DNA of 33,245 nt from a virus. Positions 22,387 through 29,044 of the stretch are shown here, piece by piece (within the stretch, counting starts at the first letter, position 1; each line of letters opens with the position of its first letter). The translations under genes and the position numbers were made by a program. The notes below the pieces were generated by a model. That model did no database searches, had not been told where the DNA came from, and saw nothing but the letters and a program-made list of their open reading frames with translations. The DNA lies in IMG/VR virus record IMGVR_UViG_3300049734_000094, positions 1 to 33,245 of that record; one strand, 5' to 3'.

Positions 22387-22664
22387 GGGCCCAGTACGCC
22401 AACCGTCAGCAGTGGATGACGTGTTCGGAGTGCCAAGGTCGGTCGTTCTCCGATCCGACGAAGGCGTACCACTACCCCTCCTGCTCCAAGTACCGGGGTT
22501 GGCGGTTCGGACGGTACGACGAGCGCCAACAAGACCTGCACGCCAAGGCTCTACGGTCCTCGGTTCATTGGACGTGCACCTGCCCTAAGCCGGGATCACC
22601 GGACTACCCGGCGCTCTGCTCCAAGTGTGCTGAACAGGCCGACTTCGATGGGGGTGGGGAATGA
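22383..22664 (+). CDS. Cys-rich hypothetical protein
   Basis: 93 residues from ATG at 22383. Three Cys groups: MTCSECQGRSF, YPSCSKYRG, and WTCTCPKPG with ALCSKC. It could hold two zinc ions. Overlaps both neighbours by 4 bases. No further assignment. Confidence 0.65.
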   Translation: MRAQYANRQQWMTCSECQGRSFSDPTKAYHYPSCSKYRGWRFGRYDERQQDLHAKALRSSVHWTCTCPKPGSPDYPALCSKCAEQADFDGGGE

Positions 22665-22942
22665 GTGAGGTTATCTGGGAAGAGTTGCCCCAGGCTCGTG
22701 GGGGGCGAGGGGAATCACCAAATGGCAAGTGGGCCCCAATCCTGAACCAGTTGAAGCGCCGTCGAGGTCAGTGGGCACGGATTGAGGTCAAGGATACGGC
22801 CGGCCAGGCGGCATCCACGGCGGGGAATCTCCGCAAGCGGATCGTCTTGGTGCCAGACGGTGTTTGGGAGTTCGCCTCTCGCAAGGACCCCGAGTCGAAC
22901 CGCGGCTTCGTTTACGCCCGCTACATGGGGGAGTCCGAATGA
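22661..22942 (+). CDS. Hypothetical protein
   Basis: 93 residues from ATG at 22661. The layout resembles small strand-helix phage proteins: WAPILNQLKRRRGQWARIEV, AASTAGNLRKRIVLVPDGVW, FVYARYMGE at the end. Proteins with this 'aaStaasLrkr' style recur in actinophages; the role is unknown. Confidence 0.7.
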   Translation: MSEVIWEELPQARGGRGESPNGKWAPILNQLKRRRGQWARIEVKDTAGQAASTAGNLRKRIVLVPDGVWEFASRKDPESNRGFVYARYMGESE

Positions 22943-23649
22943 GGCGCACGCTGACGGTCGTATTCGATGAGTTCAACGAGCACACGAACGAGCACGGCAC
23001 GACGTACTACGTCAGCGGGATGTTCGATGACGACTCCGTCGTCTCGGGTGGGAAGAAGACGCGGGAGGACGCGCAAGCCCTGCGGGACACGCTGCTCCAG
23101 CTGATCGATATCGAGTGCGACTACTACTGCGACGACAAGGGTCTGTCCAAGAACGGCCGGCAGAAGTGGGCGCTCAAGGCCATCTTAGATGTCGAAGGCG
23201 GCGCGATCTACGGCAAGGTTCCGCAAGGGGCGGGTGTGGTTTCGTCGGTGCGACAGAACCCGCAAGGGAGCGCACCGCACCTGGGTTCAACTCCCAGCCG
23301 CTCCACGGACGAGGACATACGGCGAGCCGTGGCCCTCAAGGCCGCAGCCAACGCGAGGCCGGGGCAGCCAGCCGACGTGATCCTCGACACCGCACGCATC
23401 TTCGAAGGATTCCTCTCTCGCCCCCTCGGAGAGGAACAGGCCGGGGCGTCTGAGTCGTCCGCATCCGACTCCGCCCCGGCCGAATCGTCTGCACCCGAAG
23501 CGAATACGGGGGAAGCGTCGGGCAGCCCTGAGCCACCAAGCACGGGTGCAGATCGTGATGGGGGGGTGGGCTTAGGGGAAGGGCCTGCCCCCTCATCCAC
23601 CAAGAAGGGTTCATGGGAAGAACGCTGGGCTGGGATAGAGGTGGAGTGA
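22939..23649 (+). CDS. Early protein with acidic Ser-rich tail (SSB-like layout)
   Basis: 236 residues from ATG at 22939. N-terminal domain with TTYYVSGMFDDDS and KWALKAILDVEGGAIYGK; a helical block DIRRAVALKAAANAR; then ILDTARIFEGFLSRPLG and a long acidic Ser/Pro/Gly tail with few hydrophobics. The layout resembles phage DNA-binding or single-strand-annealing partners, but no motif proves it. A tRNA/tmRNA-like structure (23227-23305) lies inside the gene, and residues across it (GAGVVSSVRQNPQGSAP) read as a linker. Confidence 0.7.
   Translation: MRRTLTVVFDEFNEHTNEHGTTYYVSGMFDDDSVVSGGKKTREDAQALRDTLLQLIDIECDYYCDDKGLSKNGRQKWALKAILDVEGGAIYGKVPQGAGVVSSVRQNPQGSAPHLGSTPSRSTDEDIRRAVALKAAANARPGQPADVILDTARIFEGFLSRPLGEEQAGASESSASDSAPAESSAPEANTGEASGSPEPPSTGADRDGGVGLGEGPAPSSTKKGSWEERWAGIEVE
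23227..23305 (+). other. tRNA/tmRNA-like structure inside a gene
   Basis: GGGGCGG (23227-23233) pairs with CCGCTCC (23298-23304), six Watson-Crick pairs plus one G-U, followed by discriminator A. CTGGG-TTCAACT-CCCAG (23281-23297) is a perfect T-arm with the tRNA T-loop consensus. GGTTTCG (23238-23244) resembles the D-region of tmRNA. The interior does not form a normal anticodon arm, so it is not a working tRNA. Confidence 0.4.
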
Positions 23650-24143
23650 TGACGGCAGACATCGAGACCCTCGTATTTGAAGCGATTGACAGCCTTGAGG
23701 GTTCGACCGTCGCCACCCAGGCGACGCGGTTGGTTCAGCGTGAATGGCCCAAGACTGCCAACACACTCAAGGCTCTCGCGGCGACAGGGCTGGGTGCGGA
23801 GATTCATACAGAACTTGGGCGGCGGCGGGGGTTTGCCGATCCTCGAACTGATGACGATGTGAGGGCTGGCGGCCCCCGCCGCGCCCAACAGCCCCGGCGT
23901 CTAGTGCGCCCCGAGTCACGCCTCTGGAACATGTTCTACGAAGATGCCGACGGGACACAGAAGCCCTTCATGCGATTCACCCGCGAGGATTGCCAGCGAC
24001 TCTCACCCATCTTCCGCCGTCGTGCGGCCGGCGAGATCGCCGCCGCCGAACTGATGGAGGAGGCCGACGCCGCGTTACAGGAGTACGGCGTAGCGGTCGT
24101 CTACGAACTACCCGATGACGTCATCGAGGGGTTGGAATCGTGA
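23649..24143 (+). CDS. Hypothetical early protein
   Basis: 164 residues from ATG at 23649 (GTG at 23646 is an alternative). N-terminal helical part (IETLVFEAIDSLEG, EWPKTANTLKALAATG), an Arg-rich middle, then RLWNMFYEDADGTQKPF and REDCQRLSPIFRRRAAGE. The C-terminal half looks conserved and compact. Overlaps its two neighbours. Function unknown. Confidence 0.7.
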   Translation: MTADIETLVFEAIDSLEGSTVATQATRLVQREWPKTANTLKALAATGLGAEIHTELGRRRGFADPRTDDDVRAGGPRRAQQPRRLVRPESRLWNMFYEDADGTQKPFMRFTREDCQRLSPIFRRRAAGEIAAAELMEEADAALQEYGVAVVYELPDDVIEGLES

Positions 24144-25123
24144 GCGCCGATGTTGCCGGTGCGAGCGACGAACTGACTGGCGCTCTTGGGGTCGGGGCCG
24201 AGGCACCGGCTGAGCGCGCCCCCGTAAGTGGCCCTGACCCCATCACCTTCCTTCTAGGCTCGCTTGGCGCGACCCTGGAGGATATCCAACGGACGAGGAA
24301 GTCCGCGCTGCTGCGCTCCATCGCCACGGGCAAGCAGGGGCAGAACCACGCCTCGGTCGAGGGCGCGGCCCTGGCCGAGATGCTCAAGCCCGTCGAGCAG
24401 GCGGCAGCCCGCAAGCTGAAGAACGCGCTGAAGAAGCACGTCCTGTATCCGTGGCTTGAGCAGTACCCCGGCCTCGCGGGGCCGACCACCGGACGGTTGA
24501 TCGCGGTCATCGCTGACCCCTTCCGGTTCCCAGGTCGAAAGTGTGAGGGAGGGCACTACCTGCCAGAGACGTACGGGGGTGAGCTATGTCCGGTCGAAAC
24601 GGTCGGTGGGGACGAGGTCGGCTCTGGCCGGACAGAGGGTGCCGATTCCTCAAGTGAGAACGCCTGGAGCTCTGGCCCCTGTCTCGCCCCCGTACATCAC
24701 CGTAGGGGTTCCGGTGTCCGCTCGCTCTATCACTACCTCGGCCTCCACGTGGTCAACGGCCGCTCGCCCCGGAAGCAGCGGGGCGTACAGGGGGATTGGA
24801 ACACCCGGGGACGGACGCTCGTTCTGCAACCGGACGGCATCGCTGACCAGATCGTGAAGCAGCGGGTCCCAAGGTACCGGGACACCTACGACGCCACGAA
24901 GGAACGTCTACAGCGTGAGCGCGGGGCCGTCAGTTCCGCTGAGGGCGACGAGATGGATGGCCTCGCGCTCTCGGTGGTGGCGGAGGGGGCCGAACCCGTT
25001 GGTGGAGGCGAGTCTACCCCTGGCCCCCTCCGTCCCATCCAGATACACGACATCGCCAGGAAGGTTGCCGCGAAAGCGTTCGTGGCCGACCTGCTGATCG
25101 AGTGGAAGGCATTGACCAAGTAA
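24140..25123 (+). CDS. IS110-like / helix-hairpin-helix DNA-binding protein
   Basis: 327 residues from GTG at 24140. Residues around YPGLAGPTTGRLIAVIADPF form a helix-hairpin-helix of the type in IS110/IS116 transposase C-termini (PGvGp.tA..l.a.i.d). SLYHYLGLHVVNGRSPRKQRG, RGRTLVLQPDGIADQ and YRDTYDATKERLQ follow in the order found there. About 55 residues with CxxG..., ELCP and GPCL are inserted in between. The N-terminal DEDD catalytic domain of IS110 enzymes is not seen. It is probably a phage-adapted DNA-binding or recombination protein rather than an active transposase; no terminal repeats flank it. Confidence 0.55.
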   Translation: MSADVAGASDELTGALGVGAEAPAERAPVSGPDPITFLLGSLGATLEDIQRTRKSALLRSIATGKQGQNHASVEGAALAEMLKPVEQAAARKLKNALKKHVLYPWLEQYPGLAGPTTGRLIAVIADPFRFPGRKCEGGHYLPETYGGELCPVETVGGDEVGSGRTEGADSSSENAWSSGPCLAPVHHRRGSGVRSLYHYLGLHVVNGRSPRKQRGVQGDWNTRGRTLVLQPDGIADQIVKQRVPRYRDTYDATKERLQRERGAVSSAEGDEMDGLALSVVAEGAEPVGGGESTPGPLRPIQIHDIARKVAAKAFVADLLIEWKALTK

Positions 25124-25229
25124 AGGGCTGTTCGTTCGGGGGTGACGCCCACGGCCTGTCGGGAGACACGCCGCTGCTCGCGGAGAGACTACGGACCGCG
25201 CCGGGAACGAACGTTGGGAGGCCCGTTAG

Positions 25230-25346
25230 ATGTTTGATGTCGAACCGACGCACGACGAGGGAACCGTCGCACCGCCGCTTACCCCTTCCGCGTGGAGAAA
25301 GAAACCACCGGGACCTGAACACCCAACCCCGAACCCCGCTTCTTAG
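25230..25346 (+). CDS. 38-residue Pro-rich peptide
   Basis: ATG at 25230 behind GGGAGG. Sequence is Pro/Thr-rich (GTVAPPLTPSAWRKKPPGPE), probably unfolded. A good ribosome site is the main support. The 106 bases before it hold no other convincing gene. Confidence 0.5.
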   Translation: MFDVEPTHDEGTVAPPLTPSAWRKKPPGPEHPTPNPAS

Positions 25347-25355
25347 GAGCGCCTG

Positions 25356-25520
25356 ATGCCAAAGAAGAAACCAGTCGAACCCGTGAGGTTGTGCGCCAAG
25401 TGCTACCACCGGATCGACAACGCCTCCCTAGAAGCAGCCTTGAAGAACAAGACGGAGTACCGACATGAGTGCGGACGAGTTCTCGTGAAGGGGGCTAGGC
25501 CCGTGGAGGATGTCCGATGA
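25356..25520 (+). CDS. Small zinc-binding-like protein
   Basis: 54 residues from ATG at 25356, with AGGAG upstream. VRLCAKCYHRI and YRHECGRVL give CxxC...H-E-C. Overlaps the next gene by 4 bases. Function unknown. Confidence 0.65.
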   Translation: MPKKKPVEPVRLCAKCYHRIDNASLEAALKNKTEYRHECGRVLVKGARPVEDVR

Positions 25521-25777
25521 CCCGTGGCTTCGACGGCAAGGAGTGGGCGGCTAGTTGGAAGGGGCTTCACGATGACTGCGAAGCCCGCATCGCCGAACTC
25601 GAAGCGGCCAGGGCTGATGATGCCGAACGCTATGTCGCTCGGGTTGCCCAGGTGGCTCGACTCGAAGCGGCGTTGAGGAGGTACGGGGTGCATGAGCGAG
25701 GCTACGCGATGCTCGACCACCCGTTCGACCATAAGGATTGCACCTGTGGACTCCGCGCCGCCCTGGGGGGATCGTGA
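25517..25777 (+). CDS. Coiled-coil protein with C-terminal Cys/His end
   Basis: 86 residues from ATG at 25517. CEARIAELEAARADDAERY and VAQVARLEAALRRYG form a coil. The end HPFDHKDCTCGLRAALGG is a motif seen in many short actinophage proteins, likely zinc binding. No known role. Confidence 0.7.
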   Translation: MTRGFDGKEWAASWKGLHDDCEARIAELEAARADDAERYVARVAQVARLEAALRRYGVHERGYAMLDHPFDHKDCTCGLRAALGGS

Positions 25778-26469
25778 CCGACTACACCTGCTCAGGACGT
25801 GGCACATGCGAACCAGACTGTCCCATGTACGGGGTGTGCCACTGCGGGTGTGGGCTCCAGACAACCATCGCTCCAAAGTCGAATCGGTCCATGTCCCGCA
25901 CACGCAATAGGCCCGTGGTGTTCCGGGCCGGCCACCACGCCAAGCTTTATCCGCCGATCCAGAAGGTGGGGAAGTGGGCGCGTAACGGCATCGACCGCCG
26001 CATCGTTCTGCCCGAACTCCAGATGGCGCTGCGTATCCACGGGGAACAGAAGCGGGTGGCAGCCCTCCTCGGGATGAGCGAAGGCTGGATGTCCGCGATA
26101 GTTCTGGGGAAGATCAAGCGTGTTCGTCCGGTCATCGCTATGCGCATCGCCGAGGTGGCGCGGGGTTCACGGGCCGAGACGAAGGAACCGGCTCAGGTTC
26201 GAGCGAATGAACTCACGCGGGAGCGCAGGAACGGGAGGCGGCTGGTTCCCCGTTGCACCTGCGGCCGGCGAGCCAGCTCGGAAGACGTCATGGTGTGCCA
26301 GGTCTGCCGTAACAAGAACCTGCCGTTCCCGTGTAACGCCTGCCCCAAGTCCTTCGCATCAGATCACGCCCTGTATCTCCACTCCCGTCAGGTACACGGA
26401 GACGCGACACAGGGACACCATGCCTGGGCGGGTAGGCACCGTGCCGGGGTTGGGGGAGTGGTGGGATGA
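25774..26469 (+). CDS. Multi-zinc DNA-binding protein with C2H2 finger
   Basis: 231 residues from GTG at 25774. Modules in order: a Cys-rich head (CPMYGVCHCGCGLQT, 16-30) plus RAGHHAK (51-57), of the kind seen at the front of phage HNH/HTH proteins; a helix-turn-helix with RVAALLGMSEGWMSAIVLGK (94-113); a ribbon CTCGRRAS...CQVC (161-178); and FPCNACPKSFASDHALYLHS through VH208, an exact classical C2H2 finger (Cys187, Cys190, His203, His208 spaced 2-12-4). Probably a regulator of phage or host transcription. The combination is unusual. Confidence 0.75.
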   Translation: MTDYTCSGRGTCEPDCPMYGVCHCGCGLQTTIAPKSNRSMSRTRNRPVVFRAGHHAKLYPPIQKVGKWARNGIDRRIVLPELQMALRIHGEQKRVAALLGMSEGWMSAIVLGKIKRVRPVIAMRIAEVARGSRAETKEPAQVRANELTRERRNGRRLVPRCTCGRRASSEDVMVCQVCRNKNLPFPCNACPKSFASDHALYLHSRQVHGDATQGHHAWAGRHRAGVGGVVG

Positions 26470-26864
26470 ACGGCCGCGCCAAGGGGCGGGCGTTCGAGCG
26501 TGAGGTGGCGCTCCTGTTCGGCGGTAAGCGAACCCCGCTATCCGGTGCCGCTGGTGGCAACGACATCACCTTTGAACCCGACGGCATCTGGGCGGACTGG
26601 GGTATGGAGGCCAAGCGCCGCGCGCGTCTCCCGGTGCTCGTCACCGCAGCGCTCGATCAGGCCGAGGCGGCGCTGCCACTGGGGACGCGCAAGCGGCCGG
26701 CGGTAGTCATGCGGGAGGACTCGGGGCGGATGGTGTTCGTGGCTTACGCATCCGATGTGAAGACATGGTGTGAGGCGCTGGCCGAGATCGGGGAGTCGCA
26801 CCGCCTGCGCCCGCTTGCCCGCGAACTGCGCGCCATAGCGGCGCAGCTGGAGGCTATGAGGTGA
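26466..26864 (+). CDS. PD-(D/E)XK nuclease, Holliday-junction-resolvase-like
   Basis: 132 residues from ATG at 26466. KGRAFEREVALLFG supplies the N-terminal Glu helix, GGNDITFEPDGIWADWGMEAK supplies Asp33 and the E-x-K pair (Glu48, Lys50), and AALDQAEAAL with PAVVMREDSGRMVFV closes the fold. Size and pattern match small phage resolvases that clear branched DNA before packaging. Substrate not shown by sequence. Confidence 0.8.
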   Translation: MNGRAKGRAFEREVALLFGGKRTPLSGAAGGNDITFEPDGIWADWGMEAKRRARLPVLVTAALDQAEAALPLGTRKRPAVVMREDSGRMVFVAYASDVKTWCEALAEIGESHRLRPLARELRAIAAQLEAMR

Positions 26865-27157
26865 AAGCCGAAGACCTCGAATACGACTGGACCCTGAAGG
26901 CCCGCTGCCGCGGTGTCGATCCCGAATGGTTCTTCCCGAAGGGTGACCCGAATGGCCTCACTCACGGCGAGCGTCGGGCGAAGGCCATCTGCACCGCCTG
27001 CCCGGTGCGCCGTGAATGCCTCGCGTATTGCCTGGAACACGAGGGGCTGGTGGCCCGCGACTACAAGTTCGGGATATGGGGTGGGACCACGCCGTCCGAG
27101 CGGCGGCGGGTCGATGGTCTTTCGCTTGGCCTTCGCCTGGAGGTGCTGCTGGGATGA
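26861..27157 (+). CDS. whiB: WhiB-family regulator
   Basis: 98 residues from GTG at 26861. Iron-sulfur transcription factor limited to Actinobacteria and their phages. Cys16, then ICTACPVRREC gives Cys44, Cys47 and Cys53 (C-x2-C-x5-C) for the 4Fe-4S cluster. GIWGGTTPSERRR (71-83) is the turn and basic DNA/sigma-binding end. DPEWFFP is also typical. Phage WhiB proteins can compete with host WhiB at the housekeeping sigma factor; here it is probably an early host-control gene. It strongly supports an actinobacterial host. Confidence 0.92.
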   Translation: MKAEDLEYDWTLKARCRGVDPEWFFPKGDPNGLTHGERRAKAICTACPVRRECLAYCLEHEGLVARDYKFGIWGGTTPSERRRVDGLSLGLRLEVLLG

Positions 27158-27567
27158 GCGACCTTCTCTCGCCCGCCGAACTAGAACGCCACATCCGCGA
27201 ACTCTGCCAGGACGCCCTAGCCATCTATCCCATGTACCGCCGTCTCCACGGGATGGGGCTGGAGCCGCGCCGTGGCGATACGGTCCACGTCTCAGGTGGT
27301 GGCGAATCCAACACGCCGGCACGCCTGGCCGTAGACTCAGACTACGCGGCTTCGCGGCGAGACTACGCCCGCTGGGTGGCGGGGGAGATCGAGAAAGTGT
27401 CTAGGCGGGTGGACAGGGTACGCCAGGGCCTCGAACGCAACGTCGGCCCCACCCCCGGCTTTCGTCAGCCGAAGGATACGGGTAATGGGCGAACCAAGGT
27501 GACGGCGGACGAACTGACGGTTTCTCTGCTCTATCAGGGCATCCGGCTCCGCCGCGGGGCCGAATGA
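27154..27567 (+). CDS. Hypothetical protein, end of early operon
   Basis: 137 residues from ATG at 27154. Helical and charged throughout (SPAELERHIRELCQDALAI, YARWVAGEIEKVSRRVDRV), ending VTADELTVSLLYQGIRLR. Overlaps whiB by 4 bases. Last gene before the SOS-box promoter. No family recognised. Confidence 0.7.
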   Translation: MSDLLSPAELERHIRELCQDALAIYPMYRRLHGMGLEPRRGDTVHVSGGGESNTPARLAVDSDYAASRRDYARWVAGEIEKVSRRVDRVRQGLERNVGPTPGFRQPKDTGNGRTKVTADELTVSLLYQGIRLRRGAE

Positions 27568-27571
27568 GCGG

Positions 27572-27600
27572 TTGATTTTTACTCGAACGTATGTTCTAAT
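27572..27600 (+). promoter_or_regulatory. Strong promoter before the secreted beta-helix gene
   Basis: TTGATT, a 17-base spacer, TCTAAT. The -10 matches 5 of 6 and the -35 4 of 6 with ideal spacing, in an AT-rich island. It is the clearest promoter in the window and its spacer contains an SOS box. Confidence 0.75.
27584..27597. promoter_or_regulatory. LexA-type SOS box
   Basis: CGAACGTATGTTCT fits GAAC-N4-GTTC, the LexA site used by Gram-positive bacteria and Mycobacterium-type Actinobacteria. It lies between the -35 and -10, where LexA binding would block RNA polymerase. DNA damage should therefore induce the downstream genes. Confidence 0.72.
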
Positions 27601-27621
27601 CACCGTGGATTCGTATACCTA

Positions 27622-27641
27622 GCCGCCCTCGGGGCGGCTTT
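27622..27641 (+). terminator. Intrinsic terminator or leader hairpin
   Basis: GCCGCCC-TCG-GGGCGGC, a perfect 7-bp stem, then TTT. It comes after the promoter and 20 bases before the beta-helix gene's ribosome site. It may end the early operon, or act as an attenuator in the leader of the SOS-controlled transcript. Confidence 0.6.
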
Positions 27642-27661
27642 GCCATGTCGGAGGAGGCCCC

Positions 27662-28831
27662 TTGAGGAAGCTGCTTGCCCTTGCTGTTCTGCTCGCAGTC
27701 CTAGCCTTCGGCGGATACGCCCTGGCCGACGACCCTGACGGGGACCTTCAAGAGGCTCTTGGGGATCTCATCGCAGCACAGGACCACCTAGCCTCAGCTC
27801 AGGGCATCATCGAGGCAGAGATTGCCAAGCCTCCGGTAGTGCAGACCGTCACGGAGACGGTCACGGAGACGGTGACGGCACCCCCGTCCACCAGTACCCC
27901 GCCCCCGACTACCCCTCCGCCCACCACGCCCCCTCCGACGACACCACCCCCAACGACTCCGCCGCCCACCGTCACGACTCCACCCCCGGCTCCGGGCTTC
28001 CCGACGAGGGCGCAGGCCCTCGCGGGGAACGTCGTGGTGGTCTCTGGCGACCGAACGGCTCAGTTCAAGCCCGGTCCTGCAACCGAGGTGACCTACGACC
28101 TACGGGGCCTGAACCACACGGGCTTTCCGCCTGGCTACCCCATCGTGATCGAGGGCACTCGCAACGTCGTGATCGGTGGGTCGGTCACGGGTCAGCAGTC
28201 CCGCACCGCATCGTGGGCGCAGGTCCACGACGACATCGGCGGGCAGGCGCTCCGCATGCCCATCACCGACTACGGCGTGTCCTACGACTTTCGTGCCGAC
28301 AACACCAACGACGGCTTCGAGATGCGGCCTCAGTCCGGTATCTCCAACCAGCGGTTCCTCATCGAGGGCGCGTACCTGACGTGGATTCGAGACGACGCGC
28401 TCGAAGACGACACGGAGATCAGCGGCACCTTCCGCGACGTGCTGGTGGACGGAGTGAACAACGCCATCTCCATCGGCCAGTCCACGAAGAACCCGAACGC
28501 CGTCGTCAACGTCGAGGATGTCATCTTCATCCATGCCCCGATGGTCAACGACCGGGCGGCTGACGGCATCGGTCACCAGACCCTGTTCAAGCAGGCTCCG
28601 GGTGGTCGGGTGAACCTCACGAACGTCACGGTCTGCATGTATGAGAACCCAATCAGTCCCGGCCGCATCGGCATCCGTCCTCCGGGTGAATGGGAGAACG
28701 TCACGTTCGTTCTCGGTCCCGGCTGGAACGGCTCTGACCCCAACGTCCCGAACGGCGCGGACGTCTCACGGGACTGGCAGGGCGAGTGCATCGACGCAGC
28801 CAATGCCTGGCGTGCGGTGCATGGGTACTGA
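27662..28831 (+). CDS. Secreted protein: signal peptide, Pro/Thr linker, beta-helix
   Basis: 389 residues from TTG at 27662, with GGAGGAGG upstream. A signal peptide (RKLLALAVLLAVLAFGGYALA, cut likely after ALA) is followed by a helical piece, then about 35 residues of repeated PPPTT, a wall-spanning type of linker. The main domain from residue 115 has NVVVVSGDRTAQF, NVVIGGSVTG, NDGFEMRPQSGISNQRF and NVEDVIFIHAP, the turns and ladders of a right-handed parallel beta-helix. Export by the infected host is implied. It may be displayed or released, and may alter the cell surface or degrade polysaccharide. No catalytic site is evident. Confidence 0.8.
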   Translation: MRKLLALAVLLAVLAFGGYALADDPDGDLQEALGDLIAAQDHLASAQGIIEAEIAKPPVVQTVTETVTETVTAPPSTSTPPPTTPPPTTPPPTTPPPTTPPPTVTTPPPAPGFPTRAQALAGNVVVVSGDRTAQFKPGPATEVTYDLRGLNHTGFPPGYPIVIEGTRNVVIGGSVTGQQSRTASWAQVHDDIGGQALRMPITDYGVSYDFRADNTNDGFEMRPQSGISNQRFLIEGAYLTWIRDDALEDDTEISGTFRDVLVDGVNNAISIGQSTKNPNAVVNVEDVIFIHAPMVNDRAADGIGHQTLFKQAPGGRVNLTNVTVCMYENPISPGRIGIRPPGEWENVTFVLGPGWNGSDPNVPNGADVSRDWQGECIDAANAWRAVHGY

Positions 28832-28846
28832 TCCGAGGAGGTCTAC

Positions 28847-29044
28847 ATGGCACGCGGCGACCTAGTGTGCCCGATCGACGGCCTCGTCCTCGGTCTGCCG
28901 AACTGGCAGTACCGCGGCGGCACGAACGCAGCGGAGACGAACGACCACTTCCACATCACATTCGTCGGTACGTTCGACTGTAACAACGGCCATCGGTATC
29001 AGGTGGAAGCTGGCTCCCGCATCGTGATGCAGAGGATTCAGTAG
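28847..29044 (+). CDS. Small hypothetical protein
   Basis: 65 residues from ATG at 28847 with AGGAGG upstream. LVCPIDGLVLG and FHITFVGTFDCNNGHRYQV give two Cys sites (one CNNGH) and strands, probably a small zinc-bound beta fold. Role unknown. Confidence 0.7.
   Translation: MARGDLVCPIDGLVLGLPNWQYRGGTNAAETNDHFHITFVGTFDCNNGHRYQVEAGSRIVMQRIQ

Noticed and set aside
23227-23305. Functional tRNA gene
   Set aside because: Acceptor and T-arm are good but D and anticodon arms cannot be formed, so only a tRNA-like structure is reported.
24140-25123. Complete insertion sequence
   Set aside because: No terminal inverted repeats, no target duplication, missing catalytic domain, and the gene fits the operon by a 4-base overlap.
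25141-25238. Short GTG frame before 25230
   Set aside because: Arg-rich, no ribosome site, overlaps the better-supported 38-residue gene.
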